Source: an uncultured Bacteroides sp.
GTDB taxonomy: Bacteria; Bacteroidota; Bacteroidia; Bacteroidales; Bacteroidaceae
Assembly (NCBI GenBank): GCA_900553185.1
Contig: USCT01000019.1
Coordinates: 1-34,424 of the forward strand
Length of the DNA stretch: 34,424 nt
Reading direction: 5' to 3'
Under the pieces are notes generated by a model. The model was not told the DNA's origin, did no database searches, and was given only the letters and a program-made list of their open reading frames with translations. Of the stretch, positions 25,274-32,690 are shown piece by piece (the stretch's first letter is position 1; the number at the start of each line of letters is the position of its first letter). The position numbers and the translations under genes were made by a program.

Positions 25274-26708
25274 TATTTGGAAAACAGTTGACTGGTGGAC
25301 CATCGGTCTTTATCTGATCTTGCTGGTTTGTGGATGGTTCAGCGTATGCGGAGCCAGCTATAATTATGGTGAGCCTGATTTCCTCGATTTGGGAACTCGT
25401 GCCGGAAAACAGTTGATGTGGATAGGCTGTTCGTTAGGATTGGGATTTGTCCTGCTGATGCTGGAGGACAAGCTTTATGATACGTACGCATATCTGATTT
25501 ATGGTATTTTGTTATTGTTGTTGTTTGCTACCATATTCAATCCGCACGAAATTAAAGGTTCCCGTTCATGGATTGTTTTAGGGCCTGTCAGCCTGCAGCC
25601 GGCCGAGTTTGCTAAATTTGCTACGGCCCTGGCTTTGGCCAAGTTTATGGGTGAATATACATTTTCCATGAAAAGAAAGAAACACGTGCTGGCCGTTCTT
25701 GGAATAATTCTGCTCCCGATGATTCTGATTATTCTTCAGCGTGAAACTGGTTCGGCTCTGGTGTATTTGTCTTTTTTCCTGATGTTGTATCGGGAAGGAA
25801 TGACAGGATCTATTTTGTTTTCGGGTATCTGTGCCGTAGCATATTTCATTGTAGGAGTACGTTTTAGTGCGGATCTGATGCCGGATGGTGTAACTTCATG
25901 GGGAGCTTTTTCCGTATGGGGAATGATTGTGGTTTTATCGGGCGTACTTGTCAACTCTTATTGTAAACATCAGCGAAAGTCTGCCGTTTATATTTTGGGA
26001 ATTGGTATTGGAACGATTCTGCTGGCTGTATTATTTTCATATTATGTCATTCCTTTTAATGTAGTCATTGTAGAAATCATATTGTCAGTTTCTATTGTGA
26101 TTTACCTGGTTTATCTTTACTATCGTGAACGTTTGGCCAATTATGTATATATCTTGATTTTTACTGTAGGGTCGGCTGTTTTTTTCTATTCCATTGATTA
26201 TGTGTTTAACCATGTATTGGAAGCACACCAGAAGATTCGTATTGAAGTCTTGCTGGGCATTAAGGACGATCCTGCCGGTGCCGGTTATAATGTAAATCAA
26301 AGTAAGATAGCCATTGGCTCCGGTGGATTCTGGGGAAAAGGTTTTCTGAATGGCACACAGACAAAGTTGAAATATGTTCCGGAGCAGGACACTGATTTTA
26401 TTTTCTGTACCGTAGGTGAGGAGCAGGGATTTGTAGGATCTGCCGCTGTCTTGTTGCTGTTTACAGCCTTTATTTTAAGGCTGATAGCGTTGTCGGAACG
26501 TCAGACATCCCGTTTTGGCCGGGTATATGGATATTGTGTTTTAAGTATTTTCTTTTTCCATCTGTTTATTAATGTAGGAATGGTTTTGGGAGTTACTCCT
26601 GTAATTGGCATACCTTTGCCGTTTTTCAGTTATGGAGGTTCGTCCTTATGGGGATTTACCATTTTGTTGTTTGTCTTTCTACGTATTGATGCTGCCCGTG
26701 ACCGATAA
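25254..26708 (+). CDS. rodA: SEDS peptidoglycan glycosyltransferase RodA
   Basis: RodA is the polytopic SEDS polymerase that extends glycan strands with PBP2. This 484-residue form is about 100 residues longer than typical proteobacterial RodA. SEDS features include GSRSWIVLGPVSLQPAEFAK (about 102-121), QRETGSALVYL (about 162-172) and the C-terminal FLNGTQTKLKYVPEQDTDFIF with GEEQGFVGS, then FFSYGGSS near the end. The extra length lies about 205-310, where four added hydrophobic segments appear; I believe long RodA forms are normal in Bacteroidales but cannot check. It overlaps mrdA by 20 bases. Its stop codon forms part of a hairpin shared with the convergent gldH gene. Confidence 0.95.
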   Translation: MAYRKDSIWKTVDWWTIGLYLILLVCGWFSVCGASYNYGEPDFLDLGTRAGKQLMWIGCSLGLGFVLLMLEDKLYDTYAYLIYGILLLLLFATIFNPHEIKGSRSWIVLGPVSLQPAEFAKFATALALAKFMGEYTFSMKRKKHVLAVLGIILLPMILIILQRETGSALVYLSFFLMLYREGMTGSILFSGICAVAYFIVGVRFSADLMPDGVTSWGAFSVWGMIVVLSGVLVNSYCKHQRKSAVYILGIGIGTILLAVLFSYYVIPFNVVIVEIILSVSIVIYLVYLYYRERLANYVYILIFTVGSAVFFYSIDYVFNHVLEAHQKIRIEVLLGIKDDPAGAGYNVNQSKIAIGSGGFWGKGFLNGTQTKLKYVPEQDTDFIFCTVGEEQGFVGSAAVLLLFTAFILRLIALSERQTSRFGRVYGYCVLSIFFFHLFINVGMVLGVTPVIGIPLPFFSYGGSSLWGFTILLFVFLRIDAARDR

Positions 26709-26721
26709 TCGTTTTTATCGG
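26702..26721. terminator. Hairpin shared by the ends of rodA and gldH
   Basis: CCGATAA (26702-26708) and TTATCGG (26715-26721) form a 7-bp stem with a 6-base loop. The last three bases of the left arm are the rodA stop (TAA) and the first three of the right arm are the gldH stop read on the other strand. A bidirectional 3'-end element is likely; a proper T tract is lacking. Confidence 0.5.
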
Positions 26722-27299
26722 GAGTCTGCAGGCGTATGGTAAATTCTGATTCCGATATCGTGTATGCCTTGCAAGGGATTGTCTTTCATGATGTGTATGA
26801 TGCGGAACGTTTTTCCATCTTTGTTTGTCAGGCAGAATTTACCGGTCGTAGCACGAAACTGATAGAGGCTTCCTATTGTTCCCCCGTTCAGCCATCTTCC
26901 CTGTTCATCGGCCAGGTATAAATGTACGGTATCTCTTACCCACATCATGGTATCAACAGGAATATCCTGTTCTGGAATGTCCAATGAGTCTCTGTCTGGC
27001 ATGTCAGCAGAAATATCTTGAGGTTTTCTTCGTTCGAAAGCCATTTCCAGCCAGATATCCCGATACGGATAGTTCCCGGTATGTCGGACATCCAGTTCCA
27101 ACTGGTAACATCCGGCAGCCAAGCTGTCTGGAAGCATATAAATCAGTGTGTCTTTTTTGTTCCATCCCTCTTCAGATACCGGTTGGTAGATATGGTAAAC
27201 CGTATCTGTATGACATGCTGTTAATCCTTCCAGCAGAAGAAGGATTAACAGCATGCATGAAGTATGTTTTAAAGAAACAGAAAGCAGGTGGTTATCCAT
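26715..27299 (-). CDS. gldH: Gliding-motility-type lipoprotein GldH
   Basis: GldH is a lipoprotein required for gliding in Flavobacterium, but it is also kept in non-gliding Bacteroidales, where its job is unclear. From the ATG at 27299 it has 194 residues, with a leucine-rich signal peptide and lipobox LTAC (lipidated Cys29). The mature part holds the family's beta-strand pattern, including QLELDVRHTGNYPYRDIWLE and DKPLQGIHDIGIRI-like ending (LQGIHDIGIRIYH). A longer frame reaching upstream lies inside ricT and has no signal peptide at its front. Its first 8 bases overlap the ricT stop, so translation is coupled. A perfect 17-bp hairpin lies in the signal-peptide codons. Confidence 0.85.
   Translation of the reverse strand: MDNHLLSVSLKHTSCMLLILLLLEGLTACHTDTVYHIYQPVSEEGWNKKDTLIYMLPDSLAAGCYQLELDVRHTGNYPYRDIWLEMAFERRKPQDISADMPDRDSLDIPEQDIPVDTMMWVRDTVHLYLADEQGRWLNGGTIGSLYQFRATTGKFCLTNKDGKTFRIIHIMKDNPLQGIHDIGIRIYHTPADSR
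27214..27255 (-). repeat. Perfect 17-bp inverted repeat inside the gldH signal-peptide codons
   Basis: The arms 27214-27230 (CATGCTGTTAATCCTTC) and 27239-27255 (GAAGGATTAACAGCATG) are exact reverse complements around an 8-base loop. On the gldH message it covers about codons 15-29, ending at the lipobox cysteine. It is not followed by a T tract on either strand. Confidence 0.9.
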
Positions 27300-28944
27300 G
27301 GATTTCGCCCTCCTGTTTGCGAGGTTCTGTATTCCCGTTTTCGGAAGTATTTCCACCGTTGGGACGTCGGTTATTGGGACGTCGATTGTTTCGGTTTCGG
27401 TTATTGTTGCGTTCACCCGCCTGTACGTTTTCCCGCGATGGCTGGTTTTCCGTGTCTTCCATACGTTTGGCTTGCGGGATATTTCGTTCTGCAGGCAATT
27501 GTTTTTCTGCAGATTTGTTTTCGGGAGTTTTCATTTCCGGTAATTCCGTATTTTCCCGTTCCTTATTGTTCTTATTGGGCTTGGGTGAGCGGTTTTTATC
27601 GCGTGAAGGACGGTTTTCACGTGGTTGTTTGTCGCGGTTCCGGTTTTCCTTTGGCGCATTTTCCACCTTAACAAGTGCATTTTCTACTTTGACAACAGCT
27701 TTCGAATCCTTGTTGCTGTCTGTTGCGGCCGATTCTTGTGAGGTGACTGGGCGTTTGGGCTCATTCGGCTGTTCTCCATTTCCCGCTGGTTTTCCAGGAT
27801 TGGTTCGTCCGTTATTCTTCGATATATTGTTCTCTCCACGTGTTTCGTTCTTGTTCTTTTTCTTCTTGTTTCTGGAGTTCTTACTTTTGTCGAAACGTGT
27901 AACGCTTTCCTGTTCGAGCAGGTCTTTGGGCTTGTCCGATTCTTTGGTGATTGTTTCCTCGTTCAGCTTGAGCGGCTTTTCTCCCCGTTTGTTCATATTC
28001 AGAACTTCGAAAGCTCTTCGGGCAGAGATAGTCACTTCGTTGGCCAGGAAGCTCTTGTCGGTGCTGTAGGTGATGGTACCACCCAATATATCGGCTTTGA
28101 AATAGTAATAGGATGCGTCTTGTGTTTCCAGAACGACCTCTTTGCTTGGCAGACGTTTCTGGCATTCTACGTATGCATCTACTTCGTAGTTCAGGCAACA
28201 TTTCAGTTTGGCGCATTGCCCGGCCAGTTTCTGCGGATTCAGTGAAATGTCCTGAAAACGTGCCGCGCTGGTAGATACAGATACGAAGCTGGTCATCCAG
28301 GTGGCGCAGCAGAGTTCTCGTCCGCATGGACCGATTCCTCCGATTCGTCCGGCTTCCTGTCTGGCTCCGATTTGTTTCATTTCGATGCGTACTCGGAAGG
28401 CTTCGGCCAGTACTTTGATGAGTTGCCGGAAGTCTACCCGTTCGTCGGCTATGTAATAGAAAATCGCCTTATTTCCGTCTCCCTGATATTCTACGTCACC
28501 GATTTTCATTTGCAGTCCCAGGTCTTCGGCTATTTTCCGGGATCTGATCATCGTATCGTGCTCGCGTGATTTTGCTTCTTCGTATTTTTCCATGTCGATG
28601 GGCTTTACCTTGCGGTAGATACGTTTGATCTCTGTGTCCGGTTTCATACCGGATTTTCTCATCTGCAGAGGTACCAGTCTTCCTGTTAAGGTGACTGTAC
28701 CGATGTCATGTCCGGGGCTGGCTTCTACGGCCACGATGTCGCCTTTTTCCAGTTTCAGGCGGTTGCTGTTCTTAAAATACCCTTTTCTTGTATTCTTGAA
28801 CTGTACTTCTACGATTTCCTGCTCGTCGCCGTTTCCGGGGACGTCGGCCAGCCAGTCGTACGTATTCAGTTTATTATTTTGACGTCCGCAGCCTTTGCAA
28901 CTAAGGCCTCCGCTTCCGTTTTTTAGGATAAAATCATTATTCAT
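27292..28944 (-). CDS. ricT: RicT-like PSP1 domain protein with long Arg/Asn-rich tail
   Basis: PSP1/RicT (YaaT) proteins in Bacillus form a Fe-S-containing complex with RicA and RicF that affects RNA processing by RNase Y. The 550-residue protein has an N-terminal CKGCG (C16, C19), a PSP1 core (about 40-310) and a cysteine cluster, GPCGRELCC near 206 and CAKLKCCLNYE near 245, the typical Fe-S-type ligands. The last 200 residues are low in complexity and rich in Asn, Arg, Lys, Glu and Pro (for example NNNRNRNNRRPNNRRPNG), a likely disordered RNA-binding tail. It sits between holB (25-base gap) and gldH (8-base overlap). The function in Bacteroidetes is not established. Confidence 0.9.
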   Translation of the reverse strand: MNNDFILKNGSGGLSCKGCGRQNNKLNTYDWLADVPGNGDEQEIVEVQFKNTRKGYFKNSNRLKLEKGDIVAVEASPGHDIGTVTLTGRLVPLQMRKSGMKPDTEIKRIYRKVKPIDMEKYEEAKSREHDTMIRSRKIAEDLGLQMKIGDVEYQGDGNKAIFYYIADERVDFRQLIKVLAEAFRVRIEMKQIGARQEAGRIGGIGPCGRELCCATWMTSFVSVSTSAARFQDISLNPQKLAGQCAKLKCCLNYEVDAYVECQKRLPSKEVVLETQDASYYYFKADILGGTITYSTDKSFLANEVTISARRAFEVLNMNKRGEKPLKLNEETITKESDKPKDLLEQESVTRFDKSKNSRNKKKKNKNETRGENNISKNNGRTNPGKPAGNGEQPNEPKRPVTSQESAATDSNKDSKAVVKVENALVKVENAPKENRNRDKQPRENRPSRDKNRSPKPNKNNKERENTELPEMKTPENKSAEKQLPAERNIPQAKRMEDTENQPSRENVQAGERNNNRNRNNRRPNNRRPNGGNTSENGNTEPRKQEGEIHG

Positions 28945-28969
28945 TGTTTTTCTTCTATTTGCTATATAT

Positions 28970-30097
28970 TTATTTCTTCAGCAGTAGCACGATCATGCGA
29001 AGGGCTACATCGAAGAAGACCATTTTTGCATTGACGTTCTGTTCGATGTGAAGTTGCGCCTCGTCGAGCAGATCCATGATTTCCATGACGTTCTTTTCAT
29101 TGATGAACGGAGAGAAACGAACTGCGAACTGGCGTTCGTTGGCACTCATATAGTTCATTTCCGGCCGGTGAAAATTGTAAACGAAATTTTCCCGTATCAT
29201 GTGCTGGCTGTAACTCAGAAAGTTTTTTTGCCGTTCGCGGCCCATTGAGGCAAGCTGTTCACTCCACATTTTCAAGGAACGTATGTCGCGCCGGTAAGCT
29301 TGTCGCATCAGGTTGACAAAACTTTCGAAGCAGACACGCTGTTCTTCGCTGAGGTGGATGTTTTCGACAGCCTTTAGCAGGCTGCCTTCCGACCGGTGTG
29401 CTATTTCGTCGGCATCTTCTTTGGAGAGCATGTACTTCTGACGTAGCCAGTCGGACAGCAGATGTTCCTCAATCGGTTCCAGGTGGATGCGTTGTGTGCG
29501 GCTGACCAGTGTAGGAAGCAGACTTGCCGGTTCTTCGCTGACCAGCAGAAACAAGGTAAAGGCCGGTGGCTCTTCCAGCAATTTCAGCAGTTTGTTGGCA
29601 CATTCCACGTTCATTTTCTCGGGCAGCCAGATGATCATGACCTTGTATCTGCCCTGACTGGCTTTCAGCGACAGTTTTCGTTGGATCTCGTCACTTTCCT
29701 TGACGTAGATCTGAGGCTGCTGGTTTTCCACACCTATCGCTTCCATCCAGCTGTGCAGATCCATATACGGATCTTTTTGTATGGTTTCCCGCCATTCATT
29801 GATGAAATCATTGCATACCCATTCCTTGTTGGCCTTTTTCTTGACGATCGGGAAGGCAAAATGAATGTCCGGATGGATCAGCTTTTTTGCCTTTACGCAT
29901 GAAGGGCATGTTCCGCAAGCGTCGGTTTCCGAAGGGTGGTCGCAGCATACATAGCTGGCCAGGGCCAGAGCCAGTGGCAGCTTACCACTCCCTGCCGGTC
30001 CGGTAATCAGCAGGGCATGAGGAAGCTTGCCATTTTTTACGCTTTGCAGCAAATGGCGTTTTACGGTTTCTTGTCCGATTACATCTTTGAAGAACAT
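28970..30097 (-). CDS. holB: DNA polymerase III delta' subunit
   Basis: Delta' is part of the clamp loader that puts the sliding clamp on DNA. From the ATG at 30097 the protein has 375 residues, starting MFFKDVIGQETVKRHLL as AAA+ clamp-loader subunits do. The P-loop GPAGSGK (33-39) is followed by Leu instead of Ser/Thr, so ATP binding is doubtful, as in classic delta'. A four-cysteine zinc module follows (CCDHPSETDACGTCPSC). The chain continues with the lid and collar helices, including LLKLLEEPP and LLPTLVSRTQ, the SRC-like sensor region. An in-frame extension to 30229 would run into metF and looks non-native. It starts 20 bases after metF and precedes ricT. Confidence 0.92.
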   Translation of the reverse strand: MFFKDVIGQETVKRHLLQSVKNGKLPHALLITGPAGSGKLPLALALASYVCCDHPSETDACGTCPSCVKAKKLIHPDIHFAFPIVKKKANKEWVCNDFINEWRETIQKDPYMDLHSWMEAIGVENQQPQIYVKESDEIQRKLSLKASQGRYKVMIIWLPEKMNVECANKLLKLLEEPPAFTLFLLVSEEPASLLPTLVSRTQRIHLEPIEEHLLSDWLRQKYMLSKEDADEIAHRSEGSLLKAVENIHLSEEQRVCFESFVNLMRQAYRRDIRSLKMWSEQLASMGRERQKNFLSYSQHMIRENFVYNFHRPEMNYMSANERQFAVRFSPFINEKNVMEIMDLLDEAQLHIEQNVNAKMVFFDVALRMIVLLLKK

Positions 30098-30117
30098 GGC
30101 AGGATGAAGAGTAAGGG

Positions 30118-31071
30118 TTAATAAATAGCCTGGGCCACGTCGTGTACGACGCGGGCGGCACCTACGGTATAGAAATGAATGCTTGGGACGTTGTGGCTCA
30201 TCAGTTCCTTGCATTGCTGGATGCACCATTCCGTTCCGAGTGCCCGTGCTTCTTCGTCAGTCTTGCACCGGATGGCTTCCGAAGCCAGTTCCTGTGGCAG
30301 GTCTATCTTGAATGTCTTGGGTATGACGCTCAGTTGCGAAAGTTTTCCGAACGGTTTGATTCCCGGAATGATGGGGATGGTTATGCCTTCTTCACGGGCC
30401 CGTTTTACGAAGTCGAAGTAGCGCCGGTTGTCGAAAAACATTTGGGTAACGGCATATTCCGCACCGGCTTCAACTTTCTTTTTCAGCCAGTACAGATCCT
30501 GTTCCATATTGGGTGCTTCTTCGTGCTTTTCCGGATAACAGGCGACTCCGTAACTGAACGTGTGTACAGGCGCCTTGATGGGGGAACCGTCCAGAAAAAC
30601 TCCCTGGTTGAACTCACTGATCTGTTTTTCCAGGTCGATGGCATGTGCGTTTCCTCCCGGTTCGGGTGTAAATGCAGCTTCATGTTTGGCTTTGTCACCT
30701 CGCAGTACCAGTAAGTCTGTAATGCCCAGAAATTGCAGGTCGAGAAGCATGTATTCGGTATCTTCGCGGGTAAATCCGCTGCAAAGCATGTGAGGGACTA
30801 CCGTAATGTTGTATTTGTTCTGAATAGCTGCGGCAACGGCTACCGTACCCGGACGGCGGCGTATACGTTTGCGCTGGAATAACCCGTTTCCCAGTTCCTG
30901 ATATACATATTCGCTGCGGTGTGTGGTGATATTGATATATTTGGGGTCGAATTCTCTCAACATGTCGATGTCGGCATATACTTTTTCGATGCCGGTACCT
31001 TTCAGTGGTGGGAGAATCTCGAATGAAAAGGCTGTTTTCGGGGTCGATTTGATTAAATCAATTACTCTCAT
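30118..31071 (-). CDS. metF: 5,10-methylenetetrahydrofolate reductase
   Basis: MetF reduces 5,10-methylene-THF to 5-methyl-THF, the methyl donor for methionine synthesis, using FAD. The 317-residue length fits the bacterial single-domain enzyme. The catalytic Glu18 is in FSFEILPP, the FAD/folate motif is LLVLRGDKAK, and later SYGVACYPEKHEEAP and TQMFFDNRRYFDFV match the TIM-barrel family. It is the first gene of the apparent operon metF-holB-ricT-gldH and has a -7 box upstream. Confidence 0.96.
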   Translation of the reverse strand: MRVIDLIKSTPKTAFSFEILPPLKGTGIEKVYADIDMLREFDPKYINITTHRSEYVYQELGNGLFQRKRIRRRPGTVAVAAAIQNKYNITVVPHMLCSGFTREDTEYMLLDLQFLGITDLLVLRGDKAKHEAAFTPEPGGNAHAIDLEKQISEFNQGVFLDGSPIKAPVHTFSYGVACYPEKHEEAPNMEQDLYWLKKKVEAGAEYAVTQMFFDNRRYFDFVKRAREEGITIPIIPGIKPFGKLSQLSVIPKTFKIDLPQELASEAIRCKTDEEARALGTEWCIQQCKELMSHNVPSIHFYTVGAARVVHDVAQAIY

Positions 31072-31093
31072 TGTTTTTATCTACGTATTTATC

Positions 31094-31101
31094 CAAATTT
31101 A
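31094..31101 (-). promoter_or_regulatory. Putative -7 box for the metF operon
   Basis: TAAATTTG on the - strand fits TAnnTTTG and lies 22 bases before the metF ATG. No -33 TTTG at the right spacing was found. No SAM or other riboswitch is recognisable in the short leader. Confidence 0.45.
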
Positions 31102-31150
31102 CATATTTGGCAAAAATAAGAAAAATATCAAACTTATCGAGAGTGTTTCC

Positions 31151-31168
31151 CTATAAAAATTCTTATAG
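31151..31168 (-). terminator. Weak AT hairpin after the cardiolipin-synthase-like gene
   Basis: CTATAA (31151-31156) pairs with TTATAG (31163-31168), 7 bases past the stop of the cls gene. It is short and AT-rich, with no T tract, so it is a weak terminator candidate. Confidence 0.3.
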
Positions 31169-31175
31169 CCTTGCT

Positions 31176-32474
31176 TTATATGAATGGAGTGAACAGATGG
31201 GCAAACCATCCTGCAAATCGTTTCCACGCTCCCCGTTTCCGGTATTCTTCCCTGGTCAGTATAGTGCTGTTCAACTTGTCGTTATTGAAAAGCTGTGTCA
31301 GTTCATCGGTAACTGGAAGATCCATGATGAATGCATTGATTTCATAGTCGTATCGGATGCTTCGGCTGTTCATGTTCATACTGCCTACAGTACAGAAACG
31401 GTCATCCACCATCATGATTTTGGAATGATGAAAACCTCCGTTGAAGACATAGATATGTGCTCCTTTTTTTCGTAACTGATTGGCGATATAAAAACCTGCA
31501 TCGGGGGTAAATGGAATGTCCGATTTGGCTGGAATCATGATTTCTACCCGTACTCCCCGTTTGATGGCTCGTTTGATAGCTTTTTGGATACTGGCGGTTG
31601 GTGTGAAGTAGGGACTGATTAACTGTATTTTATGTTCGGCAGCATCTATGGCGGCAATGTAGGCGTCACGTAAAGCCTCTGGTGCTTCGTGCGGAATACG
31701 TTGTATGATGGCTACCTGGTTTCCGCGGTGAAAGGGAAGTTGGGCCAGTGAATCATGATTTACGGCGAAGAGACAAGAATCCTGTATATTCTGTTTGGTT
31801 TCTTTGTCCCAAGTTCGGAGAAAGGCCTTCTGTAACTCTTCGGCAGCCGGTCCTTCAATGCGGATGTGCATATCCCTCCAAGGCCCGATTCCGGGAAGTC
31901 CGTTGATGTAGTAGTCGGCGATGTTCATACCTCCGGTGAATCCTATCTGTCCGTCTATGACAATGATTTTCTGGTGGTCACGGCTGAATACATGATTGAT
32001 ATATGGAAAACGGATAGGGTCGAATTTTACAATTTCTACCCCTCGGTCATTCAACATCTGCAAGTGCTGTTTGCGTAACGGGCGGTTGTTGGAAAGATTT
32101 CCGAATGCATCGAACATGGCACGTACCTTCACTCCTTCTTTGGCTTTTTCTGCCAATAATGTGAACATTTCTTTGGCAATGGAATCGCTGCGGAAATTGA
32201 AATATTCCAAGTGTACATGGTGTTTGGCTCTTCGTATATCTTCGAAAAGACATTTGAATTTTTCTCTGCCGCTGGTCAGAAGTTTCAGTTGATTGTGTGA
32301 TGTAACAGGAATTCCCTGTTCTTTCAGGTAATGAACAAATATAGAATCAGATGGTTCCCATGTATTGGTAGAATCTGTTTGGACTGTTACTTCTGCATAC
32401 GTTTCCACAACGTTCAGAAGCGAAAGAAATGCCAATAATATAGCGATGTAAGAAGTTTTTAGATTGACTTTCAT
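31176..32474 (-). CDS. cls: Cardiolipin synthase-type phospholipase D family protein
   Basis: The 432-residue protein has two complete HKD motifs, HQKIIVIDGQIGFTGGMN (about 175-192) and HSKIMMVDDRFCTVGSMN (about 354-371), the paired active site of cardiolipin synthases, which join two phosphatidylglycerols. Where ClsA proteins usually have two N-terminal membrane helices, this one has what looks like a cleavable signal peptide (about 1-27, ending TYAEV), so it may act on the outer side of the inner membrane. ClsB/C-like or other phosphatidyltransferases remain possible. It has its own promoter. Confidence 0.88.
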   Translation of the reverse strand: MKVNLKTSYIAILLAFLSLLNVVETYAEVTVQTDSTNTWEPSDSIFVHYLKEQGIPVTSHNQLKLLTSGREKFKCLFEDIRRAKHHVHLEYFNFRSDSIAKEMFTLLAEKAKEGVKVRAMFDAFGNLSNNRPLRKQHLQMLNDRGVEIVKFDPIRFPYINHVFSRDHQKIIVIDGQIGFTGGMNIADYYINGLPGIGPWRDMHIRIEGPAAEELQKAFLRTWDKETKQNIQDSCLFAVNHDSLAQLPFHRGNQVAIIQRIPHEAPEALRDAYIAAIDAAEHKIQLISPYFTPTASIQKAIKRAIKRGVRVEIMIPAKSDIPFTPDAGFYIANQLRKKGAHIYVFNGGFHHSKIMMVDDRFCTVGSMNMNSRSIRYDYEINAFIMDLPVTDELTQLFNNDKLNSTILTREEYRKRGAWKRFAGWFAHLFTPFI

Positions 32475-32496
32475 ATCATGAATTTATATAAGGCGA

Positions 32497-32527
32497 CAAA
32501 ATTACGGATTATTCCCCGAAATACCAA
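32497..32527 (-). promoter_or_regulatory. Promoter of the cls gene
   Basis: On the - strand TTG (32525-32527) is followed after 20 bases by TAATTTTG (32497-32504), a full TAnnTTTG match. It lies 22 bases before the ATG. The remaining gap to 32661 has no gene; GTTGA recurs three times at 32582, 32602 and 32626. Confidence 0.6.
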
Positions 32528-32661
32528 TTGTTATCGGTGAATCAGCGAATTCTTCCATAAAAACAGCATTTTGTGCATTTTGTTGAGTCGGTAAACGATT
32601 TGTTGACTAAAAATGCGGATTATCCGTTGAAACAACTCATTCCGGGATATGTTTAAATATA

Positions 32662-32688
32662 CGAATCAGGCCGCCAACTTCTGATTCG
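32662..32688 (-). terminator. Hairpin after the glycosyltransferase/LanC-like gene
   Basis: CGAATCAG (32662-32669) and CTGATTCG (32681-32688) form a perfect 8-bp stem with an 11-base loop only 2 bases after the stop. On the - strand it is followed by TATATTTAAA, not a pure T run, so the terminator call is moderate. Confidence 0.55.
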
Positions 32689-32690
32689 CA

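Noticed and set aside
27300..27416. Longer gldH frame starting at 27416
   Set aside because: The added residues lie inside ricT and would put the signal peptide in the interior of the protein; the ATG at 27299 gives a proper lipoprotein start.
26876..28069. 397-residue open frame antisense to gldH and ricT
   Set aside because: It is the mirror of the low-complexity Asn/Arg/Lys-rich ricT tail, giving Phe/Leu/Ser runs with no family resemblance; ricT and gldH explain this DNA.
30098..30229. Longer holB frame starting at 30229
   Set aside because: The added residues are Arg/Pro-rich, overlap the end of metF and precede the conserved MFFKDVIGQE start.
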